Assembly (NCBI GenBank): GCA_016219275.1
Contig: JACRBM010000024.1
Coordinates: forward strand, 1 to 64,000
Source of the DNA: Chloroflexota bacterium
Lineage (GTDB): Bacteria > Chloroflexota > Anaerolineae > UBA4142
DNA length: 64,000 nt
Direction: 5' to 3'
Both the position numbers and the translations under genes were made by a program. The first letter of the stretch is position 1. The number at the start of each line of letters is the position of its first letter. Shown one piece after another: positions 57,327-64,000 of the stretch. The notes beneath the pieces are model-generated. The model saw only the letters and a list, made by a program, of their open reading frames with translations. It did no database searches and was not told the DNA's origin.

Positions 57327-57866
57327 ATGAAATTGCTCAGAGTTTTCGCAATCGTGATGACGATCGCGTTTGCGCTCAGTGTGAGTGGTCTCGCGTTGGC
57401 GAACACGGGTTCGACAAGCGATGGGGTTAATGCAACCGGCACACCCGAACCAACCGAGACACCCGAACCGACTGAAAACGATCAGCGAGTCGCGCAAGCA
57501 ATTGCAGACGAGTTCGAGGTAGACGTCGAAGAAATTCTCGCCTTACACAAAGATGGTCTTGGCTACGGCGAGATCGTCAAAGCATACGCGCTCGCCAAGG
57601 AGACCGGCAAAACCGTCGAAGAAATTCTCGCGATGAAAAAAGAAGGGATGGGTTGGGGCGAGATCGCGAAATCGCTCGACGTTGACCCGGGCAAGTGGGA
57701 ACCGAACCTGGGTGAGTTGATGCGCGACTCGAAAGGAAAAGACAAGGAGAATCCTCACGAAAGCGCGCCCGGCAACCGCGGTAAAGAGTCTCAGGAAAAA
57801 GACCGCGGCAACAACGACAACGACAAGGGGAACGGTCAAGACAAGGGAAAAGGGAAAAACAAATAA
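57327..57866 (+). CDS. secreted protein with VEEIL-GWGEIAK repeats
   Basis: This is a 179-residue protein with a signal peptide (FAIVMTIAFALSVSGLALA), then a Thr/Pro-Glu linker (TPEPTETPEPTE). The central repeats read EEILALHKDGLGYGEIVKA and EEILAMKKEGMGWGEIAKS. The C terminus is highly charged with many Lys, Asp, Asn and Gly (GNNDNDKGNGQDKGKGK). AAAGGGGGACC precedes the ATG. It is divergent from the two-component operon and may be regulated by it. The function is unknown. Confidence 0.75.
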   Translation: MKLLRVFAIVMTIAFALSVSGLALANTGSTSDGVNATGTPEPTETPEPTENDQRVAQAIADEFEVDVEEILALHKDGLGYGEIVKAYALAKETGKTVEEILAMKKEGMGWGEIAKSLDVDPGKWEPNLGELMRDSKGKDKENPHESAPGNRGKESQEKDRGNNDNDKGNGQDKGKGKNK

Positions 57867-57872
57867 GCAGAC

Positions 57873-57902
57873 GACAAGCCACTCGCAATCGAGTGGCTTG
57901 TC
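57873..57902 (+). terminator. hairpin after the secreted repeat protein
   Basis: A perfect 13-base stem GACAAGCCACTCG/CGAGTGGCTTGTC with a 4-base loop begins six bases after the stop. The following ATTTAAGC is only weakly T-rich. Confidence 0.6.
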
Positions 57903-57954
57903 ATTTAAGCCGGTTTCTCACATGACAATATCTTCGCCAAAATGAGTTTGCCCA

Positions 57955-57996
57955 TTTAGACTTTCCGAAGTTTTCAGAAACTTCGGAAAGTCTAAA
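57955..57996. repeat. 19-base perfect inverted repeat
   Basis: The arms TTTAGACTTTCCGAAGTTT and AAACTTCGGAAAGTCTAAA enclose four bases and are flanked by AAAATGAGTTTGC on both sides as a direct repeat. The hairpin may terminate the convergent gene ending at 58010. The flanking repeats look like a duplicated target site. Confidence 0.65.
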
Positions 57997-58009
57997 AATG
58001 AGTTTGCAA

Positions 58010-59581
58010 TCACGGAGCCGTAAACACGTACTCGACCACTGGTGTTTTAACGCCATCCGCGCGCGTCGCTTGAATGTACAATTTGTGTTCGCCCGGTTTG
58101 AGACTTTTGATCGTGATCGAGGCGGCGCTCATACCATCTTCGGTTTGGTTTAACGCGGGCGAATCCACACTATACTTGAAACGATAACGATCGGTTGGTT
58201 TTGCGCCGACGACGCCGATGGCAAACCACATCGTTTGGGTGTTTGTCGAAAAATCCCGGTCGCCCAGACGCGGATCAATCGCGATGGGATCTACCCAGAA
58301 TTTTTTGTTCTGCACCGCGCTCGCCACGCTGTTCGCATCCACGTACTGAAAATAAAACGTGTGCTCGCCTACCGGCACCGGGACGCCGGTAATCGTCAGG
58401 TTCACCACATTCGTGCCGGGAATCATCCCGGTCTCCGTCTTGGGTTGCGGATCGTCAATGCTGAACATGAGTTTACGCAGACCCTGCTCCGCAAGATCGA
58501 ACGTGAAGATAACCTGATCGCGTAGAAAAGTGAATCGCACATTCGCCGTGCCCGCACCGCGCGCCCAATTTTCCGCGTCCTGCAATGCTTGGCGCGCGCT
58601 AACCAGGTCCTTGTCCGCGAGCGTTTTGTCAATGTAATAGCGCGTGAATCCTTGTTCGCGTTCTTCGAGCGTTAGGAGCGATTTGAACGCGGCGATTTGC
58701 TTGTCCGTCATATCCTTGGTGCGCTTGTCGCCCACTGCGCGCGTGTACTCTTGCCCCAGTTCCTGCCATCCCGGTCCGAATTGCGGCGCGCGCGTCGTCA
58801 GCGCGACGAGTCGCGTGAGACGTTCTGTCGGCGAATCGAGCAAACGCGTCGCGACGAGATCGAGCGTCGCACTGTCGCGGCGCGCGCTCGCCATCGTGCC
58901 GACGATTTGTCGCGTCCGCGCGATACCCTCGGTCGCTTTGAGCATCGCGACATATTCGCCGTACGGACCAACGAATTCAAGATTGAACTTGAAATATCCC
59001 TCGTATGCCTTGAGCGCGTTCGCGGTGTCGCCGCGCAATTGATAGAGTCGCGCGTTGCTGTACCACTCTTGCGGTGTTTGCGGACTGGTGACGAGGTTGC
59101 CTTGCCCCGATTGCAGCGCCGCGAACGAGCGTTGCATCTCTGCGAATCCTTGCGCCTGCGTCGTCGCGATCGCGACCACTTGTTGTTGTGTGGACTGCGT
59201 CGTCGTTTTAATCGCGGACACATCGCTACGAATACCGAGCACATCGGTTTGCAATTTGGCAATCGCGTCCACGTTGCTTGCGAGATAACCGCGTTCGGGT
59301 CCTGCCGCAAAAAAGACCGCCAGCACGGAAAAGATGATCGTGCCGGCGACAAAGAAGATGAACAACCCACCGGCAAGCGAATCCCAGGCATCGTTGCCTT
59401 TTTGCCGACGCAAGTAGACGAACCAGCCGAGCGCGAGCAACGCGCCGACAAACGAAATCACCGCGACGATGGGCGCGAGATCAATCAGTGGTTGCAGCAC
59501 ATCGCCGATGAATCCAAAAACGGTTCCTACGATTGCCGTGGGAACCGCCGCGCGCGAAATTGCCTTGCGAATTTGCTCCAT
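58010..59581 (-). CDS. membrane-anchored protein with helical-repeat and beta domains
   Basis: This is a 523-residue protein that I do not recognise. Two or three N-terminal membrane helices (LIDLAPIVAVISFVGALLAL, GGLFIFFVAGTIIFSVLAV) are followed by a coiled segment, a TPR-like region (about residues 160-330: EWYSNARLYQLRGDTANAL, YEGYFKFNL) and a C-terminal immunoglobulin-like beta-domain. AAGGAG precedes the ATG at 59581. The bulk is likely outside the cytoplasm. The function is unknown. Confidence 0.75.
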   Translation of the reverse strand: MEQIRKAISRAAVPTAIVGTVFGFIGDVLQPLIDLAPIVAVISFVGALLALGWFVYLRRQKGNDAWDSLAGGLFIFFVAGTIIFSVLAVFFAAGPERGYLASNVDAIAKLQTDVLGIRSDVSAIKTTTQSTQQQVVAIATTQAQGFAEMQRSFAALQSGQGNLVTSPQTPQEWYSNARLYQLRGDTANALKAYEGYFKFNLEFVGPYGEYVAMLKATEGIARTRQIVGTMASARRDSATLDLVATRLLDSPTERLTRLVALTTRAPQFGPGWQELGQEYTRAVGDKRTKDMTDKQIAAFKSLLTLEEREQGFTRYYIDKTLADKDLVSARQALQDAENWARGAGTANVRFTFLRDQVIFTFDLAEQGLRKLMFSIDDPQPKTETGMIPGTNVVNLTITGVPVPVGEHTFYFQYVDANSVASAVQNKKFWVDPIAIDPRLGDRDFSTNTQTMWFAIGVVGAKPTDRYRFKYSVDSPALNQTEDGMSAASITIKSLKPGEHKLYIQATRADGVKTPVVEYVFTAP

Positions 59582-59635
59582 CACAAAACTCCTTCATCAG
59601 AGTTGAGTTCACATTCCCAGACCGATTGGGGCAGG

Positions 59636-59664
59636 ATTCTAGCATACCCATTGGCGCACGTCAA
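59636..59664 (-). promoter_or_regulatory. sigma70-type promoter
   Basis: On the minus strand TTGACG (59664-59659) and TAGAAT (59641-59636), 17 bases apart, with TGC before the -10 box. It points to the 58010-59581 gene. Confidence 0.65.
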
Positions 59665-59700
59665 CGGGTATCCGGCTGGTGATTGCCGCATCTTGCCATC

Positions 59701-59748
59701 GAGGTCATAGAGAGCATAGAGGAAAAACTCGATGCTCTCCATGACCTC
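59701..59748. repeat. GAGGTCAT-GAGAGCAT inverted repeat
   Basis: Arms GAGGTCATAGAGAGCAT (59701-59717) and ATGCTCTCCATGACCTC (59732-59748) match at 16 of 17 positions. No T-run follows. It lies between a promoter and the cytochrome-like gene. Confidence 0.6.
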
Positions 59749-59834
59749 GGTGGCAGAATAAAAATGTGTGCAATCAGGTATCCACACAAAACAAAATGCG
59801 CCTGCGTTTCCGCAAAGCGCATCAACCATTCACG

Positions 59835-60239
59835 TCATTTCACTTTTGCTTCGAGCGTGTGGCACAGCGGACACGCGGGATCCATTCGACCGACATGGGT
59901 TGCGGGGTACACTGGCTTGGTGATTTTGACATGACACTCGACACACGTCTTGTACTCCTTGTGATCCGCCGGTTGCGGCGCTGCACCGTTCGCAAATTCT
60001 TCGTTCGGATCCGGAATGTGGCAACCCGCCATGCAATCGCCATCGTCTTCCGGCGCGGTCGGCGTCGCGCTTGCCGATTGCGCGACCGTCGGCGCGGCAT
60101 TCGCGGCGATGGGTGCCACGTTCACCGTTGCTGGTGTGCGCGTCGGTTCGGCGCGACGTTTGGGCGCGGATTCGCACGCGACGACGAACACAAGAACGAC
60201 CAACAAAATGAACAGACCGAACTGAAATCTCATTCTCAT
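59835..60239 (-). CDS. small multihaem c-type cytochrome-like lipoprotein
   Basis: This is a 134-residue protein with a hydrophobic N terminus and lipobox (VFVVAC), an Ala/Pro/Thr-rich linker, and three haem-binding candidates: DCMAGCH (C-x3-C-H, non-standard), CVECH and CPLCH. It may carry two or three covalent haems. AGGATCAAGTG precedes the ATG at 60239. It is likely anchored at the outer face of the membrane. The redox partner is unknown. Confidence 0.83.
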   Translation of the reverse strand: MRMRFQFGLFILLVVLVFVVACESAPKRRAEPTRTPATVNVAPIAANAAPTVAQSASATPTAPEDDGDCMAGCHIPDPNEEFANGAAPQPADHKEYKTCVECHVKITKPVYPATHVGRMDPACPLCHTLEAKVK

Positions 60240-60296
60240 CACTTGATCCTGCGTTGAAAGATAGCGGCGCGTCGTTTCAACTACGCGACTCTATAA

Positions 60297-60325
60297 ATTA
60301 TATCGTGGTCATCGCTGCAATGCAA
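60297..60325 (-). promoter_or_regulatory. candidate promoter for the cytochrome-like gene
   Basis: TTGCAT (60325-60320) and TATAAT (60302-60297), 17 bases apart, lie 58 bases before the ATG and overlap the T-run of the leuS terminator. Confidence 0.6.
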
Positions 60326-60369
60326 AAAAAGACCTGGAAGGTTTTCGCTCAAGGCGAACCTTCCAGGTC
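60324..60369 (-). terminator. rho-independent terminator of leuS
   Basis: On the minus strand the arms GACCTGGAAGGTT and AACCTTCCAGGTC are followed by seven Ts, five bases after the leuS stop codon. Confidence 0.88.
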
Positions 60370-60373
60370 TCGA

Positions 60374-63328
60374 TTACTTGACGACGATGTTCACCAATCG
60401 CCCCGGCACATAGATCACTTGTGTCGGAGTTTTGCCGTCGAGATGTCTTTGCACGCTCGGCGAGTTCAGCGCGGCGGACTTGGCTTCCGCTTCATTCACG
60501 CCGACCGGCAGTTCGATGCGGTCGCGCACCTTGCCGTTCACCTGTGCGATCAATGTGAACATTTCATCCGCCGCGATTTTCGGATCCCACTGCAGCCACG
60601 CTTGCTGATGGATGCTGTACGGTTTACCGATGCGCTCCCACAGTTCCTCCGTGATGTGCGGCGCGGCAGGCGCTAACATCAGCAACAACGCTTCGATGGA
60701 CTCGCGCCACGCGGGCGAATTGATGACACTGGTCTCGCGCGCCTTTTGCAGATGGTTCGTAAACTCCATCAACGCGGCGACGGTCGTGTTGAATTTGAAC
60801 GCGGTCAACTCCTGGGTCACACGCTTGATGATTTGATGCGTCGTGCGGCGCAGCTCTTTCTCTGCCTCCGCACTAGGATTTTGCTCTTGGGGATTGGGCG
60901 CTTCGACAACCAAATTCCACACGCGTTGCAACCAACGATGCACGCCGTCCATTCCCGTACCGTCCCAGGGTCCGCCCTGATCCCAGGGACCGATGAACAT
61001 CAAGTACACGCGCACTGTGTCCGCGCTGTAACTCGCAACCAGGTCGTCCGGGCTGATGACATTCCCTTTCGACTTGGACATCTTCGCCAGCTTCTGACCT
61101 TCTACGCGCGGTGCGAGAATCGTGCCTTGATTGAACAACCGCGTCATCGGCTCGCCGAAATCAATCACACCGATGTCGCGCATCACTTTGATCCAGAAGC
61201 GCGTGTACAACAGATGCATCGTCGCGTGCTCGACGCCGCCCGTGTATTGATCCACCGGCATCCATGCTTTCGTCAGGTCAGGATTGATCGGTCGTTCGAT
61301 GTTGTACGGGTCCAAGTACGCGAACGGATACCACGACGAATCAATGAACGTGTCCATCGTGTCCGTCTCGCGGCGCGCGTCTTTGCCGCACACCGGGCAT
61401 TTCGCCTTCAGAAATTCCTTGTGCTTCAACAACGGCGATTCGCCGGTCGGCATAAACTCGACGCCTTCGATGGGCAGGACGACCGGCAGTTGATCGTCCG
61501 GCACCGGCTGCGCGCCGTGATCGGGACAATACACGACCGGGATCGGCGTGCCCCAGTAGCGTTGCCGCGAGATCAGCCAATCGCGGATGCGATAGTTGAT
61601 TGCGCGCCTGCCGATGCCGCGCGCTTCCATCACTTGCGCGACGCGCGAGCGCGCCACATCAGCGGTCGCGCCGGAGAACTCGCCGGAAAAGATCATCGTG
61701 CCGTACTCGTCGTGATACAACACATCGCGATAGAACTCGACCGCCGACAGCATTTCCATCACGGTACGTTTGCCGCGCACGTCCGGTTCCAATTCGTGAC
61801 AGCGCGCCAGGATACGCCGCTCGCTTTCCAACGAGTCCAGCGACCACACGGCATCGTGAAAGATGAATTGCCAGCGCGTGCCGACGACTTCGTTCCACGC
61901 ATTCGCGCGCACGAATTGTTTCGCCAGCGCGACATAGCGATCAATTTTCTCCGGCGGGATCGTGGCGTACAACGAACCTTGTTTTTCCTCGAACGGAATT
62001 TGTTCCGCGCGCAGAGCGTCGGCGAATCCGTCGTTCATCGTCCCGCCCAGCACGAACGATTTGGTGCGTTGATCGGGACGATCAATCACCGGCAGAATCG
62101 GCAGACCATAGTTCAGCGCGAAATCGAAATCGCGTTCATCGTGCGCGGGCACGCCCATGATCGCGCCGGTGCCGTACGTCGTCAGCACGTAATCCGCGAT
62201 CCAGATCGGCACGCGGTCATTGTTCATCGGATTGATCGCGTACGCGCCGGTGAAAACGCCATCGCGCACTTTTTCGGTGGACAAGCGATCAATCTCCGTC
62301 TCGCGTCGCGTCTTGACGACGTAGGTGTTCACCGCATCGCGTTGCGCGGGCGTCGTGATTTTTTCGACCAAGGCGTGTTCGGGCGCGAGCACCGCGAACG
62401 TCATGCCGAACACCGTGTCCTGGCGCGTCGTGAACACGTCGAATTTCGCGTCGCTGTCCGCGACGCGCATCGTGAATTGCGCACCCTCGCTCCGCCCGAT
62501 CCAATTCGTTTGCAAGGTCTTGACGCGTTCGGGCCATTCGATCTTGGAAAAATCCAACAGCTCGTCCGCGTACGCAGTGATCTTTAGGAACCACTGCTCC
62601 AAATCTTTTTTGATAACGGGCGTGTCGCATCGCTCGCACCGGCGATCTTCGCCGATGACTTGTTCGCGCGCCAAAACGGTTTTGCAGTTGGGACACCAAT
62701 CCACCGCCGCCATTTTTTTGTACGCCAAGCCGCGCTTGAACATTTGCGTAAAGAACCATTGGTTCCATTTGTAGTAGCGCGGGTCGCACGTCACGACTTC
62801 GCGCTCCCAGTCGAACGACGCGCCCATCGAGCGCAACTGTCGCCGCATGTTCGCGATGTTGTTCATCGTCCAGGTATGCGGATGAATCTTGCGTTTGATC
62901 GCCGCGTTCTCCGCCGGCAAACCGAACGCGTCAAAGCCGATGGGGAAGAAAACGTTGTACCCGTTCATCCGTAAAAAGCGCGCCTTGACATCGCTCGGAC
63001 CCATCGCGTACCAGTGACCGATGTGCAGATCGCCGCTGGGGTACGGATACATCGTCAAGAAAAAATATTTCTTGCGCGTATCGCCTAGATCCGTGTGCCA
63101 CAGTTTTTCATTCTCCCAGCGCGCTTGCCATTTCGATTCGATTTGTTTGGGAATATATTTGTTTAGTTCGATGGTTGGTTGGTGCGTTAGTTGTTTAGTT
63201 GATTTCGCGCGCGTGGTTGCCTTGCGCGTCGCCATCGTCTTTTTGCGCGGTGTGGCTTGCGTCTTTTTCGCGGCTTTCGTTTCTTTCGCGATTTTCGTGT
63301 TCGTTTTCGTGTTCTTTTTGGTAGCCAT
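60374..63328 (-). CDS. leuS: leucyl-tRNA synthetase
   Basis: This is a 984-residue class I synthetase that charges tRNA(Leu). The HIGH site is PYPSGDLHIGHW, the KMSKS site is AKMSKSKGN, the editing domain lies between, and the C terminus has a normal anticodon-binding region with IAQVNGKVRDRIELPV. Residues 1-50 form an extra Lys/Thr/Ala-rich extension before the first conserved block. GGAGGTCAAC lies before the ATG at 63328, so the extension is really translated. A partial hydrolase gene lies upstream. Confidence 0.95.
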   Translation of the reverse strand: MATKKNTKTNTKIAKETKAAKKTQATPRKKTMATRKATTRAKSTKQLTHQPTIELNKYIPKQIESKWQARWENEKLWHTDLGDTRKKYFFLTMYPYPSGDLHIGHWYAMGPSDVKARFLRMNGYNVFFPIGFDAFGLPAENAAIKRKIHPHTWTMNNIANMRRQLRSMGASFDWEREVVTCDPRYYKWNQWFFTQMFKRGLAYKKMAAVDWCPNCKTVLAREQVIGEDRRCERCDTPVIKKDLEQWFLKITAYADELLDFSKIEWPERVKTLQTNWIGRSEGAQFTMRVADSDAKFDVFTTRQDTVFGMTFAVLAPEHALVEKITTPAQRDAVNTYVVKTRRETEIDRLSTEKVRDGVFTGAYAINPMNNDRVPIWIADYVLTTYGTGAIMGVPAHDERDFDFALNYGLPILPVIDRPDQRTKSFVLGGTMNDGFADALRAEQIPFEEKQGSLYATIPPEKIDRYVALAKQFVRANAWNEVVGTRWQFIFHDAVWSLDSLESERRILARCHELEPDVRGKRTVMEMLSAVEFYRDVLYHDEYGTMIFSGEFSGATADVARSRVAQVMEARGIGRRAINYRIRDWLISRQRYWGTPIPVVYCPDHGAQPVPDDQLPVVLPIEGVEFMPTGESPLLKHKEFLKAKCPVCGKDARRETDTMDTFIDSSWYPFAYLDPYNIERPINPDLTKAWMPVDQYTGGVEHATMHLLYTRFWIKVMRDIGVIDFGEPMTRLFNQGTILAPRVEGQKLAKMSKSKGNVISPDDLVASYSADTVRVYLMFIGPWDQGGPWDGTGMDGVHRWLQRVWNLVVEAPNPQEQNPSAEAEKELRRTTHQIIKRVTQELTAFKFNTTVAALMEFTNHLQKARETSVINSPAWRESIEALLLMLAPAAPHITEELWERIGKPYSIHQQAWLQWDPKIAADEMFTLIAQVNGKVRDRIELPVGVNEAEAKSAALNSPSVQRHLDGKTPTQVIYVPGRLVNIVVK

Positions 63329-63385
63329 GTTGACCTCCGTATTATTCCGATTCTTGTTTACGCTTTGCTCAGACCCGAAAGGACA

Positions 63386-64000
63386 TCAAAGCCCTTTCGG
63401 GTCGCGGAGAAAGTCGGCGACCAGCCGATTCCACTCGCGCGAATGCGACACTTGCGACCAGTGCCGATTGTTCGGGTCGGCATCGGGATCGCGTTCCTCG
63501 CGTTTGAAAATGCGGACGCGTGCATTGGGAATCGCATCGCCGAGCACCTGCGCGCCCGCGACGGGAATTCGCGCATCGTCTTCGTCCCACACGATCAAGG
63601 TCGGGCACGCGAGTGTTTTCAAACGCGCGAGATTTTCCGGTTTGGCGCTGTACGTGCTATCAACGAGCACGAGTTTGCTCACGCGCGTCGGCGCGGTCGT
63701 CGCGATCATTTGCGCGATGCCACCGCCCCAGGACAAACCAACGATAGCCGCGCGTTCCAGGTTTTCCGCGTCGAGCAATTCGATGATCGCGTTCGCTTGT
63801 CGAGGCGCATCGAGCGCGGGTTCCGGTGTGTCCGATTCGCCATAGCCAAGCAGGTCGAGCGCGTACACGCGCGCCACCTCGGCGAGCGCCGCGATATTCT
63901 CGACCCAGGTTCGCCACGAGTTGCGGACACTGTAACCGTGAATCAAAATGACGGGCGCGCCTTCACCCGCGACAATCGCGTGAAATTTACCGGAGGGTGT
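63386..64000 (-). CDS. alpha/beta hydrolase (partial, runs off the right edge)
   Basis: This gene is truncated by the end of the window; the reading frame continues past 64000. The visible portion has the oxyanion HGY loop, LDLLGYGESD, the nucleophile elbow GLSWGGG, the catalytic acid in VWDEDDARIP and a candidate catalytic histidine near the C terminus (RHWSQVSHSREW). It follows the alpha/beta hydrolase fold with a typical cap region. The substrate is unknown. Confidence 0.88.
   Translation of the reverse strand, partial: TPSGKFHAIVAGEGAPVILIHGYSVRNSWRTWVENIAALAEVARVYALDLLGYGESDTPEPALDAPRQANAIIELLDAENLERAAIVGLSWGGGIAQMIATTAPTRVSKLVLVDSTYSAKPENLARLKTLACPTLIVWDEDDARIPVAGAQVLGDAIPNARVRIFKREERDPDADPNNRHWSQVSHSREWNRLVADFLRDPKGL

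Overview
The window looks like a chromosomal segment of a GC-rich bacterium, most likely a member of the Chloroflexota (Anaerolineae-like). This is inferred, not proven. The supporting traits are a beta' subunit with a long coiled-coil insertion, a type 2 isopentenyl-diphosphate isomerase next to a polyprenyl synthase, a fused glycogen synthase/alpha-glucan phosphorylase, a T-box leader, many small DUF2283/DUF2442-type genes, and intergenic spaces full of short palindromic repeats. No rRNA or tRNA gene was seen. Most genes lie on the minus strand, often with 1-13 bp overlaps that indicate operons.

Layout: rpoC and rpoB (149-8363) follow a leader of about 470 nt and a strong divergent promoter. 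A putative metallopeptidase and an isoprenoid pair (fni, prenyl synthase) are on the plus strand (9084-11845). A minus block (11859-23029) holds two methyltransferases, a NUDIX protein, an overlapping PyrK/YihY/split dihydroorotate-dehydrogenase-like operon, the GlgA-GlgP fusion, a HAD hydrolase, a hydroxyacid dehydrogenase and NagA. Next come a tiny DNA-binding-like protein, a TGS-uridine kinase, an orphan AbiEii-like gene, a discoidin-domain protein and an ACT-malic enzyme (23087-28871).

From 28980 to 35915 there is a toxin-antitoxin-like pair, a chagasin-like lipoprotein, RluD (carrying a repeat-derived insert), LspA, a DksA/TraR zinc-finger protein and an IleRS-type synthetase. An AT-rich islet (35997-37820) has a HEPN-like gene divergent from a second toxin-antitoxin-like pair and two more small genes. 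It is followed by NUDIX, a T-box-controlled AlaX, glutamine synthetase 1, a GNAT protein, a Ser/Thr kinase, a second GNAT, YnfA and a PP2C phosphatase (to 44785).

The region 44979-53456 is mainly transport and nitrogen assimilation: an APC permease, Amt1, an SLC13/ArsB-like permease with an attenuator-like leader, P-II, Amt2 and glutamine synthetase 2. The final part has a LysE exporter, a hypothetical gene behind a structured leader, a membrane protein-response regulator-histidine kinase operon, a secreted repeat protein, a membrane-anchored protein, a small multihaem-like lipoprotein, LeuS and a partial alpha/beta hydrolase running off the right edge.

Themes: nitrogen uptake and sensing (two Amt, P-II, two glutamine synthetases), translation quality control and synthetases, and phosphorylation signalling. 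Several start sites are supported by promoter elements placed so close to the ATG that the mRNAs are probably leaderless. The best candidates for something new are the twin nuclease-like/DUF2283 modules with the adjacent HEPN-like gene, and the palindromic repeat that has entered rluD in frame.
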